Shown piece after piece: positions 23,360-33,929 of a stretch of 64,000 bases of DNA. Below the pieces are notes generated by a model. It searched no databases and was not told the DNA's origin. It saw only the letters and a program-made list of their open reading frames with translations. The stretch comes from Ryuthela nishihirai (Eukaryota > Arthropoda > Arachnida > Araneae > Heptathelidae). The stretch spans positions 48,206,307 to 48,270,306 of the forward strand of contig JAWZYU010000020.1 of the NCBI GenBank assembly GCA_038380435.1. The letters are read 5' to 3'. A program made the position numbers and the translations under genes. Every line of letters begins with the position of its first letter. Positions within the stretch are counted from its first letter, which is position 1.

Positions 23360-23490
23360 GGAGTTGCAATTAATGCATCCACCGGTCATGCCATAGCCAC
23401 ATCGATACACCAGGACTAGACAGCCATTAAACAAAGAAGTAAATTAAATAGTATGTGTAAAGTTTTAAGTGATTTAATTTTTTCAGAATT
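23360..23490 (+). repeat. Dispersed repeat, copy 2
   Basis: Resembles 54830-54930 and 10205-10310: ACACCAGGACTAGACAGCCA, then a TTAAATAGTATG and GTGATTTAATTT block. Possibly Helitron internal sequence. Confidence 0.4.
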
Positions 23491-23741
23491 TAACAAAACA
23501 CTATATAATTTAAATTATTGTAAGATCAGGTAATTTAATTATTCTATTTATTAAAATATTTCAAAATTAATGCTAAATTTTTAATTAAATAACTACTAGA
23601 ATAATTTCAACAGAAGGAATTATAATAAATTCGCTGTGCATAAAAAATTTCTTATCTTGTTAGCGCACTGTTCAAGCTCAATGTACCTGGGTAGATTGGT
23701 TAAGCGGAGGTCCTCATGTATTTGCAATTCTTTACTTTCGG

Positions 23742-23825
23742 TTGTTTACAGGTGACAGATAGTAGCCTTCCATCAAGGCCACCCAGTGTGTTTTTTAACG
23801 TGCACAGTGTATGGCAAGACAGATC
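23742..23825 (-). mobile_element. SINE-A central fragment
   Basis: Antisense: GACAGATAGTAGCC through TTTAACGTGCACAGTGTATGG. Less than a quarter of the element. Confidence 0.65.
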
Positions 23826-24154
23826 ACAAACCCTTCGCGTCTTCAAATGAGCCAACTACCACCCCGTTTTACTTTTGAATATTCCAAATCTTTTTATCCA
23901 TTTTGTTTAAAATATTGTAGTCTTTCATGTATTTGGATTAACATTATTTGAAAATGTGACATCTGCCTTAAAAGTTTACGTGAGGTAAAAATATTTTATA
24001 TTTCCCTTATGAAATTTCTCAGAAAGAATTAATCTCTTCAACAGATAAAAAATTTTACCTCATTGTTGGAAAAATGCGATGACACATATAAACAATAATA
24101 TGGGATTGCTTTCGTTAAATCATCTTGGATTTGTCGAAAGAACAAAATAAGAAC

Positions 24155-24244
24155 ATCATTATCATCCTCAAGCAGCCATTGGCTAAGGAGGTTCAACCAG
24201 ACCGTGCAATTTAGTTCTCCAAGCAAGTCTATCCTGAGCTACAT
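24155..24244 (-). mobile_element. RTE-like LINE, copy 2, 3' terminal piece
   Basis: Matches the 3' end of RTE copy 1 (CTCAAGCAGCCAT, GGTCCAACCA-like block, AGCAAGTCTATCCTGAGCTA), including a degenerate CATCAT tail. It is cut off at 24244 by the CR1-group LINE and resumes at about 27984. Confidence 0.82.
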
Positions 24245-24453
24245 AATAATAATATTAATAATAATAATAATCTTTATTCATATTCATGTTAGTTATACAA
24301 AAGTTTAAACAAATGACCCGCAAAGCATCTGCTTATCTGCAGGAGAGAAGAATAATAACGTTGCATGAAAATACATAAGATATAGTTTATAACAATGTCA
24401 TCAAATTATATGAATTCCAGTGGAAGCTCCATTGTGGTGGTTGAAAGTTTTAT

Positions 24454-27400
24454 TTAAAATTTAGTGCCTAGAAGAAAATTTTTTGTCTTATTTTTGATTT
24501 CTTTAAAATTGTTTAATAAAATAATTTCCCTTGGCAGTTGATTGAACATGCAAGGTATTGTATATGCCCTTGTACATTTCCCATAATTGTTTAATATGTT
24601 TGGAAGTTGGAAATAATTTTTGGATTGTAACCTTGTGTTTTTCCCATGAGAGATTTTAGATTTAAATTGATTATCAAAAAAATATTTTAAAGTGATGCTG
24701 TATTTGAAAAGGTTGTGAAAAGAGAGTACACCTAGATAATTTAGTCTTTCTTCGCTATGATAAAATGAATTTCTTAAGTTGTATGGAATTATATTTTTAG
24801 CAATGGATGATTGAATAGTTTCTATTTTCTTTATATTTGTGAGGTTAGTTGAGCCGTATATTGTCAAACCATAGGTCAATATAGATTTACAGATAGCTTT
24901 GTAAACCAAAATACATGTATGTGTGCTTGCAACAAATTGTAGTTTATAAAGTTTAGATGCACATAGACGCAATTTCCCTGCTAACTTTTGAATATGTGTA
25001 TTCCATCGGAAGGTTGTGTCCATGTAGAGTCCAAGATATTTATGGCTCTCAACACGCTCAATAACATCACAGTCGCAGCAGTCAGGGTCATGATTTATCG
25101 TGATGTGAGGACACAAGGGTTCGTGGTTTTTAATTGCATAAGATGAGAGATCGTAGTATCCTGGTGAATGAAAGCTCATCCATTTGGTTTTTTCTGAATT
25201 TATGTAAATACGATTAAGGTTAGACCAGTAAATAATTTTGTTAAGATCATCCTGTGTATCTCGGACTGCGTCTCCTATATTGTAATTCACGTTAACCAAG
25301 GCGGTGTCATCAGCATATATATAAAGAGAGCCCTTCAGTTTAAGGTTAGCTAGATCATTAATATAAATAATGAATAAAAGCGGACCTAAAATTGAACCTT
25401 GTGGAACACCAGTGTACACTGTTCTCTTCTCACTAAAAAAGCCATTAATTTTGGTAACATACACTCTATTTTTTAAATAATTTTCAAACCATTTAAGGGT
25501 AATACCTCGGACACCATAAATATACAATTTTTGAAGCAAAATATCGTGATCCAACGTATCAAATGCCTTACGAAAGTCCAGAAAGATAGCTGCTGCTTTT
25601 TTTCCGTTGTTTAAAGTTCCATTAATGACGTCAGAAAACTCCGTTAAAAGTGTAATTGTATTTTTACCTTTTTGGAAACCATATTGCTTTTCACTAATAA
25701 TGTTATGTTTTTTCAAGAAATTGGCTAGAACGTTAGCTACATATCTTTCAAGTATTTTGTGAAGGACGGGTAAGATGGCAATGGGCCTATAGTTAGTGCA
25801 ATCGGATTTAGTTCCACTTTTGTAAATTGGTCTTAGAATAGCAATTTTGAGTTTATTAGGGATGTTTCCTGTAGATATGCTTTCATTGATAAAGTTTGTC
25901 ACGAGATCAGCTAAGGAGGTTTTGCATGCTTTAATGTGCTTTATGTGTACCTGATCGTGTCCACACGATTTTCTTTCATTTAAGTCACTTAGAATTTTGA
26001 AAGTTTCTTGTTTTGAGATGGGAGGAATAAAAATTGAGGGGACAGAAGGTTGGATATGTTTAGGAACTGTAGAGAGATTCTGTATACGGTTATCGTCTCT
26101 GAGATTGACAATAATGTCTGCAAAGGTGTTGTTAAATTTCTCTGCTGCTTGAGTTTCAGACATACCTTGTGGCATATTCTTCATGATAAAATCGTCAATG
26201 GCAGTTTTAAGTTTATTGTTGATAATTTGGTTGATGAGTTCCCAATTTTGCTTTGGTTTATTTTTACATGACTCAAATTGTTTGAAGTAATATTTTTTCT
26301 TTTCCTGCCTAATAACGGAAGTGACTGTGTTTCTTAAGTTTGTGTATAGTAATTTAAAATTTCTGTTTCTCTTGTTATTTTTGTAATCAATCCAAGCCGA
26401 GTCTCTTTTACGTATTAAGTTTATTATTTCCTGATTTATCCAGTCTTTGCTACAATTGCGTTGTTTCATTTTTGAGCCATCCGATAGTTTATTAATTCTG
26501 TTATTGTTAACAATCGCCGTATATTTTTTTATGAATGTTTCATAAAGTACGTCTATTGGTTCTGAATTTGGGGTTTCGTTTCCAGTGCCTCTGTCCAGCC
26601 AGTCTGTTAGACTTATTTCTTTGCATATGTTTTTATGATCTAAGATAGTTTTCGTGTTAAAATTGCTGTCTAGCTTTTTAGTGTGATTGGACGAATTCCC
26701 AAGTTTTTTCCCCCCGCAAATTGCCGCGATTAAGTAGTGGTCTGCGATCCTACTGCGAAAAATCATTGAATTTGTGTCGAGTTTAATGTCAAGTCGGACG
26801 TTAATGTGATCAATGCATGTCTGAGAAAGTGAGTCACCAATGATATCTTCCCTGGTGATACCAGTAATGATAGGTGAGAAACCAAACTCGGTTAACAATT
26901 CTACGTATTTGGCAACTCCGTGTTTTTTGATATTTTTGATATCTAAATTAAAGTCTCCAACTAGTATTTGATTGCGATGTTTATCAGTTGTTTCGAACCA
27001 ATTTTTGAGATTAGAAAGAAAAGTGTTAATGTTCGAGCTTGGTGATCTGTAAATAGCAAGTAAATTGAAAGTTAAATTACCCTTGTAGATATTTATATTC
27101 AGTGTTTCAGCTGGAATTACAAGTGAAGGTATCGTTTTGACTAATAATGTGTCGCGGAAGAAAAGTAGAATCCCATGTTCAAACGCACCAGGAGTTCTCG
27201 TAAAAAGTTGATTAAAATTTTCTAGATTGAACAATGGAGCATCCGTGCTGAGGATGTTAGTTTCTGTTAATATAATAATATCTAAGAAATTCAAGATATC
27301 TTTAAGATAAACACAGAGAGTATCCCAGTTTTTTTTCAGACTTCGAATGTTTACATGCAGGAAGCTTAAGTGTTCATCAGATTCATAACACAATTTACTA

Positions 27401-27492
27401 GTCAAGAACCATTTCTTAACTTCTTCATAGTCGCACAGAATATTTTCGTTGTGATCAAATGTTGGTAAGTCATCAAAATGAAAAGTCGCCAT
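24454..27492 (-). CDS. CR1-group LINE ORF2: endonuclease-reverse transcriptase, intact
   Basis: An unbroken 1012-residue frame. The start chosen is the ATG at 27492 (context GCCATGG), 44 bp after the ORF1 stop; an upstream in-frame TTG at 27516 is unlikely to be used. The N-terminal APE-type endonuclease shows FLHVNIRSL (about 44-52), LTETN (75-79), LVGDFNLD (177-184), IDHINVRL (227-234) and ADHYLIA (250-256). The reverse transcriptase shows NYRPIAIL (568-575), QYGFQKGKNT (604-613), IFLDFRKAFDTLDHD (637-651), GVPQGSILGPLLF (696-708) and catalytic YADD (727-730). The remaining 280 residues are the usual thumb and C-terminal region. It would nick target DNA and copy the element's RNA in the nucleus. 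All signature residues that I can check are present. The truncated, stop-containing ORF1 argues against the whole copy being autonomous. Confidence 0.9.
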   Translation of the reverse strand: MATFHFDDLPTFDHNENILCDYEEVKKWFLTSKLCYESDEHLSFLHVNIRSLKKNWDTLCVYLKDILNFLDIIILTETNILSTDAPLFNLENFNQLFTRTPGAFEHGILLFFRDTLLVKTIPSLVIPAETLNINIYKGNLTFNLLAIYRSPSSNINTFLSNLKNWFETTDKHRNQILVGDFNLDIKNIKKHGVAKYVELLTEFGFSPIITGITREDIIGDSLSQTCIDHINVRLDIKLDTNSMIFRSRIADHYLIAAICGGKKLGNSSNHTKKLDSNFNTKTILDHKNICKEISLTDWLDRGTGNETPNSEPIDVLYETFIKKYTAIVNNNRINKLSDGSKMKQRNCSKDWINQEIINLIRKRDSAWIDYKNNKRNRNFKLLYTNLRNTVTSVIRQEKKKYYFKQFESCKNKPKQNWELINQIINNKLKTAIDDFIMKNMPQGMSETQAAEKFNNTFADIIVNLRDDNRIQNLSTVPKHIQPSVPSIFIPPISKQETFKILSDLNERKSCGHDQVHIKHIKACKTSLADLVTNFINESISTGNIPNKLKIAILRPIYKSGTKSDCTNYRPIAILPVLHKILERYVANVLANFLKKHNIISEKQYGFQKGKNTITLLTEFSDVINGTLNNGKKAAAIFLDFRKAFDTLDHDILLQKLYIYGVRGITLKWFENYLKNRVYVTKINGFFSEKRTVYTGVPQGSILGPLLFIIYINDLANLKLKGSLYIYADDTALVNVNYNIGDAVRDTQDDLNKIIYWSNLNRIYINSEKTKWMSFHSPGYYDLSSYAIKNHEPLCPHITINHDPDCCDCDVIERVESHKYLGLYMDTTFRWNTHIQKLAGKLRLCASKLYKLQFVASTHTCILVYKAICKSILTYGLTIYGSTNLTNIKKIETIQSSIAKNIIPYNLRNSFYHSEERLNYLGVLSFHNLFKYSITLKYFFDNQFKSKISHGKNTRLQSKNYFQLPNILNNYGKCTRAYTIPCMFNQLPREIILLNNFKEIKNKTKNFLLGTKF

Positions 27493-27536
27493 GGCAGAAC
27501 AAATAAGGTGGAGCAAATAAGCAATATATTTCCCGT

Positions 27537-27983
27537 TTATAATTCGTCGAAATTCGTCTGCATATCAATTCGAATTACGCTGTCACCATCAGTTTTTCTC
27601 ATCATGATTTTCCCGTTCCGAAACCAGACGTATTTGAAATTTTTTGATTTGGCCAGGCACCTCACTTTCCAGAAAAGTTCTCTGTTTATTGGAGTTAAAT
27701 TTTCATTTAGATACACTGGCGTTTTTTTAGCGTCATCAATAACGTTACTGGCAAAGATTTTCGATTTCTTTTTTGACATCCATTGTTCACGTTCGTTTCT
27801 AGATTTAAATTGGGCAATAATCGCAGGTGTTTTTTTCTTGTTCCTTGTTGGCAGTCTATGTAAGGCTTCAAGTTAATCAATGTTAAAATTATTTATCTCT
27901 AGCGCTTTTGCAACGTTGATCATTATCTGATTTAGATTTTCTTTCTCATCCTGGTCGTCCATTGGAATGCCATGTATCTCGAA
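27537..27983 (-). pseudogene. CR1-group LINE ORF1, C-terminal part with one stop
   Basis: The frame runs from the truncated 5' edge (FEIHGIPMDDQDEKENLNQI) to a stop at 27537. It contains HRLP and PAIIAQFKSRNERE, then YLNENLTPINRELFWKVR and FKYVWFRNGKIMMRK. This is the layout of the RNA-binding ORF1 proteins of CR1- and Jockey-type LINEs that carry a 'baculovirus FP'-like C-terminal domain. A single in-frame TAA at 27873-27875 interrupts it, and the N-terminal part is missing because the insertion is 5'-truncated. ORF2 follows after 44 bp. Confidence 0.75.
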
Positions 27984-29356
27984 GGTCCTGTTTGACATTG
28001 TCTGCCCACCGCATCCTAGGTCTCCCCTTCTTTCTGAGGCCTTTAGGCACACTGTTCATAACCCTATCCGCCAATCTATAATTATTCATACGGGCAACAT
28101 GGCCAAACCAACGGAGTCTCTCTCTGCACAATATGCTGCTTAAAGGAGGTTGCAAACTCCTTTGCCTAACCTAATCATTAGTTACAAAGTTGAACTACCT
28201 AATGCCCAAGATTCTGCGTAAGCATCTGGAATCAAAAGCATCTAGTTTCCTGTTATCTTGTTTGCAAAGTGTCCAAGTTTCACTACCATAACTAACCCTA
28301 GAAAGAACCAAACTATTATACAGACTAATTTTAGTCTTTAGGTATATACGCTTATTTCTCCACACTCTCCATAGATTCTTAAAAGTCCCAGCAGCAATCC
28401 CTATTCGTCTGTTAATCTCATGCCGCACATCACCATTATCTGTTACATACCTCCCAAGATAATTAAACTGTGACACCTGCTCAAGACTGCAACCATTCAG
28501 ATTAACTGAATCACAGCCTGCCTGACCAATTTTCATCACTTTAGTTTTCTCCCTGTTTATAACCAAACCTACTCTACTACCAGTTGCATCAACAGCTCGA
28601 ATGAAAGAGTTCATCTCATCAACATCTCGAATGAAAGAGTTCACCTCATCAACATCATTTGCCAAAAGGGCTAAATCATCAGCATAATCTAAATCAGAAA
28701 TTTTCGTATCTCCAATCCATTTAAGGCCAAAATCTTTCCCTTGAAGTGAATTTCGCATAACATAATCAATAACCAAGCTAAAGAGAAAAGGAGACAAAAT
28801 GCACCCTTGTCGAACACCAGAAGTAATGGTAAGCCAATTGCTACAAGCCTTACCAACTGTCACACATGACTCAGTGTTATTATAGATAACTTCCATTATG
28901 TTAACTAACTTGTCAGGTATACCATATGATTTCACAATCAACCACGAATTATGACGATCAACAGAGTCGAAAGCCTTTTTGAAATCAACAAAGCTAGCAA
29001 CCAAAGGTTTCTGAAACTCTAAACATTTCTCAAGAATCTGCCTAAGTGAAAATATCTGATCCACACATCCCCTACCACTTCTGAATCCACATTGCTCATC
29101 ACGCAATTGACTGTCAACCAGATTCTTAATTCTATTAAGCACAATCATGGAAAGAACTTTACCTGGAACAGAGAGTAGGCTGATACCCCTATAGTTATCG
29201 CAAGAACTGCGATCACCTTTTTTGAAAATAGGGATAACAATAGCTCAGGTAAAATCCTTAGGGACCATGCCTTTATCATAAAAGATATTCAGAATTTCAG
29301 TCATCCAAGTGGTAACCGAAACATTCCGAGCTCTAAGCATTTCTGTAGTAGTAGTA
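27984..29356 (-). pseudogene. RTE-like LINE, copy 2, RT and C-terminal part
   Basis: The same ORF2 as at 17328-19908, starting at its SMIVLNRIKN segment and keeping FRSGRGCVDQIFSLRQ, FVDFKKAFDSVDR, GVRQGCILSP and DLDYADDLALL. Damage visible against copy 1 includes a TGG-to-TAG change after ILGIR (about 28197), a nearby second stop, and a 30-bp in-frame tandem duplication at about 28610-28670 that repeats the MNSFIR segment. It lacks the 5-bp deletion of copy 1, and so preserves the frame there. The 5' end is truncated at about 29356, running into a GTAGTAGTAG tract. AGAACAAA occurs beside both outer ends (near 24137 and 29356) and may be the target-site duplication. Confidence 0.83.
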
Positions 29357-29589
29357 GTAGAACAAAGAAAAAAAAATGGAAAAAAAGCAAAAGAGAATGC
29401 TACTGATGTTTCGAAGCCTCAAATCCTCCTAGGAAGAAGCTGCACTAATCGGTCTCTGAATCAGGAGTTAAACGTTCTAGACAAGCTATTAATATCTCAA
29501 TCTCCCCTCCTCCGCCTACCACGACTCTGTCCTCCCAGCCTACCATAACTCCATGTTTAACAATGACTACTTAAGTTTGCACCAGATCC

Positions 29590-29890
29590 GGAGGATTGAA
29601 AGTACCTCTAAGCTGTTCCTTTATGAATCCCTGAATGCCGATGGTGGGACGCGACTGTTGTAAATGGAGAGCGAGGCGGCCCTCGATAGTTGGTACCATC
29701 CATCAGGCTCGGATGGAGAGGATGGGGAAAAAGACGAAGAGAAACAGGGAGATGAAGACAGAGAAGATCAGAAACGGTGACGGCGGAAGAAACAGCCACT
29801 GTTCAGCTTAACAGAGGGAACTAGCATCGATAATACTTTCCTTGTATCGCATTTGTTATTGGAGCATTTCATCAAGGGACCAAGCTCATG
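29590..29890 (+). repeat. Dispersed repeat D, copy 2
   Basis: Partner of 13905-14240: GCGACTGTTGTAAATG, CCATCCATCAGG, GACGGCGGAAGAAACAGCCA and GGAACTAGCATCGATAATAC. Family unidentified. Confidence 0.5.
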
Positions 29891-30632
29891 GGAGAAGATG
29901 AGATGGGAGAAAAAATTCGGCACCGATTTTCTTGCATGGGATTATTCGCTGAGTCATTGGAGACTTCCTTTTTTTCTGATTTCTTCCGACTTCTTTTTCT
30001 ACTTTCTTTTTTTCTGATACTTTCCATCTTTTTATTTCAGTGTCGCTAATTTGCGCAGTTTCTTTCACTCCCATTTATTTACAGTGAATGCTTATAAGTT
30101 CAAGAGAATAAAGAAAGATATAGTTATCTATAGATACATACAAGAGTTTAAATGAACTGTTGAACTGTGAAGAGTAATTTTCCGTGCGAAATCCCTTTCT
30201 TTTTAATTTTTTTTTGGCTTTTACCTTCACACTGTAGAGGTTTAAGGATGATTTGTTGAATCTTTCTATCCTTAAGATAGGCAGCAAATAAAGCAGATAA
30301 TGTTTGAATTTCCTAGAGGGATCAGCATTTTTTTGTAAGATATGGCAAAGTTTAGTTAAAAAAATCCTCCTATGTGAATATTTAGAACACACAAGAATGA
30401 ACTAAGGAAAAGAACAAGAATATAATCTTTAAAAATGTAATAAGGCAAGTAAATGCGTAAAAAATAAAAGAATAACTACGGTCGATTACGACAAGGCTTA
30501 AATCAGCGTATCTAATTTATTGATGCTTAAAGAAATGGAGCTCAAATTCTCTAACTCTCGAATGCTTAGATAATTAGCAGCGTGAAGGGGAGGATTACAC
30601 TTAGACACATTGGGCACATGCAAGGGGGGATT
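29891..30632. other. AT-rich stretch, nothing recognised
   Basis: Minus-strand frames of 62 and 105 codons are lysine-rich low-complexity translations, without coding support. Confidence 0.45.
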
Positions 30633-31043
30633 GGTTGGTTGGTTGTTTTACCTCTGAGAGGTACTTTTTTGCACACAATGGGCTAAATGACCAAGTCACA
30701 AGGACCCTGAAGACTCAGACAAGGTTGGGGGAGGGGACTCACTAGAACGGCTGTTGGGAGACAGATGGTAGCCTCCCGTCAAGGCCATCCAATGTGTTCT
30801 TTAACGTGCACAGGGTATGGCTCTCCCGCACACGAGGCCACGGCTTTTTTATAATAACGAGTTTAATATAACGTCCCATCCGACGGACGGTAGTCTTTCC
30901 AAGCCCATCGACGTCCTCTACTGACCGTGGGCAGGGCGGGGAGTTTTGCGGAGGTAAATCGCAACGCTGACCCAACTGAGACTCGAACCTGGGAACTGCA
31001 GATTACGAGCCTGGCGCGCTACCGACTGAGCACCCCCGCCCGG
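30633..31043 (-). mobile_element. SINE-A, full length
   Basis: Antisense, with a readable tRNA-like head near 30975-31038 (box B GGTTCGAGTC on the minus strand). It carries about 25 bp of extra AT-rich sequence near 30846-30872 within the otherwise conserved CGGCTTAACGTCCC block. The tail on the plus strand begins as repeated TTGG units. Confidence 0.9.
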
Positions 31044-31110
31044 TAGGGGGGGGGGCGGAACTTGAGAGTAGAATATATAAAATATAAATCAAATGAATTA
31101 AAAGGAGTAA

Positions 31111-31472
31111 GTTGGGTTGTTTTACTTCTGAGAGACATCATTTTGCGCACACTGGGCTAAATGGCCAGATCATAATGACCGTAAAGGCTCAAAGAAGGTT
31201 GAGGAAGGGGACCACTGGACAGCTGTTAGAGGACAGAGTGAAACTTCTCATTGTTCTTTAACTTGCAGAGGATATGGTTCTCTGATGCACACAGGACCAC
31301 GGATTGATGTTCCATCCGATGGACGAGGTATTTCCAAGTTCATCGATGTCCTCTTTATCACCGAAGCCAGAACGTGAATTAAAAGAAATAAATCCGACAA
31401 CAAGTACTATTGGACCTCGAACCTGGGAATATCAGATTCTGAGCTTAGCGAGCTTCCGGCTGAGCTAACATG
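31111..31472 (-). mobile_element. SINE-A, diverged near-full-length copy
   Basis: Antisense: GGGTTGTTTTACTTCTGAGA to a decayed tRNA head CTCGAACCTGGGAA...CGGCTGAGCTAAC. About 70 bp downstream of the previous copy, in the same orientation. Confidence 0.85.
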
Positions 31473-31797
31473 TATACTGAGGGATAGAGAATGCGCTTTA
31501 ATTAATTAATCAATTAATTAATACACGTCTCTGTATTAATTACACGTTTCTGGGCCTACTTATATTTTTTTCTAGTGATTACATCACATTGTTTTAGCAT
31601 TTCGGTAGAGAAATGCACTGAATGGTGAACAATTGTCCGCCAGCTTTTACTTAATTAGTATGGCTAAGCCACCAAGTCCTTCATATCCTTAAAGGTATTA
31701 TGGCGCCACCAGGGATTGATGATCCACCAGTTAAGTTTCCAGCACGACTTCGTTATACTACGAGTATTAAGATTCGACTAAGACTTGAACGTACTGT

Positions 31798-32182
31798 GGG
31801 TAGGACTATTTTACTTATGAGCGGCACTTTTTTGCACATCATGGGCTAAATGGCCAGGTGACAAGGACTCCGAAGGCTCACAGTAGATTAAGGGAGGGGA
31901 CCCACTGAAACAGCTGTTGGAAGACAGGTGGTAGCCTCCCGTCAAGTCCGTGCAGGGTGTTCTTTAACGTGCGCAGGGTGTGGTTTTCCGGCACACGAGA
32001 CCACGGCTTGACGCCCCATTCGACGGACGGCGGCCTCTGCAAGCCCATCGGTGTACTCTACTGACCGTGGGCGGGGAGTTTTGCGGCGATAAATCTCGAT
32101 GCTGACGCAACTAGGACTCGAACCTGGGAACTGCAGATTACGAGCCTGGCACCCTACCGACTGAGTCCCCTGCCCCGCCCCC
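31798..32182 (-). mobile_element. SINE-A, full length
   Basis: Antisense copy with a recognisable tRNA-like head (minus-strand GGTTCGAGTCCTAG) and tail. Third consecutive copy in the same orientation within 1.6 kb. Confidence 0.9.
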
Positions 32183-32199
32183 ACATGTTGTGTGTACAA

Positions 32200-32650
32200 A
32201 GGTTCCATCAAAACATAGTCATTTCATATGCATTAAGGTTTCACTAAAGCTCGGTCATCGATGTACACCAATCTCCACCATGGCTTGATTACCTTATCTG
32301 TTTCAAGCTCCAACAAGGTTTGATAATCCTATGTATATTTGGTCATCTTACGGGTATTAAGCCTCACTAAGGTTTGGTCATCTAAGAATATTAAGGTTCC
32401 ATCATATTGAGATTTAGTAAACTATATATATGTAGGTTTCCACCAAGACTTGGTCATTCTGTATGCTTAAAGATCCCATCGAAGTTTGGCAATCCTGCAT
32501 GTGAAAAGGTTCCAAGAAAACTTGGTCATCCTATGCGTATTAATGCTTCGCTAATGTTCAGTTATCTACGAGTAATGAAGTAGAATCAAAGCTAGAGATC
32601 CTATGTGTCAAAAGATTCCATCGAGACTTGACTATCCTACGTGTTTAGAG
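32200..32650. repeat. Degenerate minisatellite, about 38-bp unit
   Basis: About eleven loose units built on AAGGTTCCATCAA, then GACTTGGTCATCCTATGTGT, then ATTA. Unit length and sequence vary strongly, so the array is old. Confidence 0.65.
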
Positions 32651-33408
32651 GTAAAAACTGCCTTTTCAAAACATCTTAGCTATCCTTTTAAATTATCTGC
32701 ATATTGGTTTCACTATAATCCCCTACCACGCAGTAAATTATTTTTATTATTAACATGGCTGTCCTATGTCTACTAAGTCTGGCCATTTAATTGGCCATTT
32801 AATTGGAGTTAAATAATAAACACGAAAAAAGATATTACCAACAAGATATAAAAAAAGTTCTCAGTATCAATTTAGATTGGCGAAACAATTTTTTTCCTCA
32901 AACTTTTCCTACGTATCATATTGCATTTTTTAATGTGTTACCTACATTAAAACGTTTCCCAAGAGAGTGTAAAGTAGTGAATATTAATTGCTCCATTCTA
33001 TTTTATGTCTTACTACCGGTGTAATTGATGTCGAATACAAACTGACTCAATGCAAGGAAGATTTTTATCCAGCCCATTAACTTGAAAAGTATGCTTAGAA
33101 GTCCTTAATTTGCAATGATAATTTGTTAAGTGTATCTCTAGAGTATTGAAGAACACTTCAGATAACTTTTACTGATCATTGCATTGAAGAATATGCTTTT
33201 ACTTAGATATTTTAAAACATTACTGCAGAAATGAAGTACATTAATTCTTGATAATTGCATGTTGTAATATCGTGTCCAATTTTCAGTTAATAACAGGAAA
33301 AACTTTTCTCTGGAAAAATGAAATACGGGGATATTTATTTTTGCTGTACAATAAGATAAGTAAATAAGCTATATACAATCCATAATTAGAATGATCTGTG
33401 TACGGTTC
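32651..33408. other. AT-rich stretch, nothing recognised
   Basis: No gene or repeat identified. A 73-codon plus-strand frame at 32803-33024 has no recognisable motif. Confidence 0.45.
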
Positions 33409-33726
33409 AGTTGAGTTGTTTTATATCTGAGTGGAACTTTTAGCACACAATGGGCTAAATAACCATGTCACAAAGACCTCAAGGTCTCAGAGAAATTTGA
33501 GGAACGGACTCCACTGGGCAGTTGTTAGAAGCAAGATGGAGACTCCTCTCAAAGGCATCATGCGTGTTCGTAAACGTGCACAAGCTATGGCTCTTCCGTA
33601 CACGTGGTATTCGTAATACTCGTCAACGTCAACTCCCACCCTGTCCACGACTTCACCTTTCATCCAATGGAAGACGCTTCCAAGTCCATCAGAGTCCGCT
33701 TCCTTACTGAGGATAGGGTGGGGGTT
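33409..33726 (-). mobile_element. SINE-A, old copy without head
   Basis: Antisense, heavily diverged: GAGTTGTTTTATATCTGAGT through CTTACTGAGGATAGGGTGGG. It ends where a MITE relic begins. Confidence 0.78.
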
Positions 33727-33868
33727 AGCGGATCCCTCCTCCTGAGAATGCCAGCAAGGGTAATGGAGACAAATATTATTAAACTGATGTATATTTAACG
33801 CATTTTTGAAGATATATTGAAAGATCTCTAAAACAGAGGGGAAATGTTATACTGAAATAGAAATTACA
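33727..33868 (+). repeat. MITE relic, GGATCTAG family
   Basis: GAGAATGCCAGCAAGGGTAA, then TTAAACTGATGTATATTTAA, then GAGGGGAAATGTTATACTGA. Same block order as at 5246 and 15779; ends eroded. Confidence 0.5.
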
Positions 33869-33929
33869 GTTGGCTCGAATACGTCCAATCACAATGAAGT
33901 GCTGTAGGAGTCCTTGGGGAGGAACTTTT

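Larger units (their letters stand above)
24245..27983 (-). mobile_element. CR1-group LINE inserted in RTE copy 2
   Basis: A 3.7-kb LINE on the minus strand. It has the 3' part of ORF1, a complete ORF2, a short 3' untranslated region with an AATAAAG signal and an (ATT)n 3' tail (plus-strand AATAATAATATTAATAATAA at 24245). Compared with RTE copy 1, roughly 35-40 bp of the target is missing at the junction, so this insertion seems to have made a small target deletion rather than a duplication. The 5' end is truncated within ORF1. The family is in the CR1/Crack/Daphne neighbourhood, judged from RT motif style. Confidence 0.85.
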
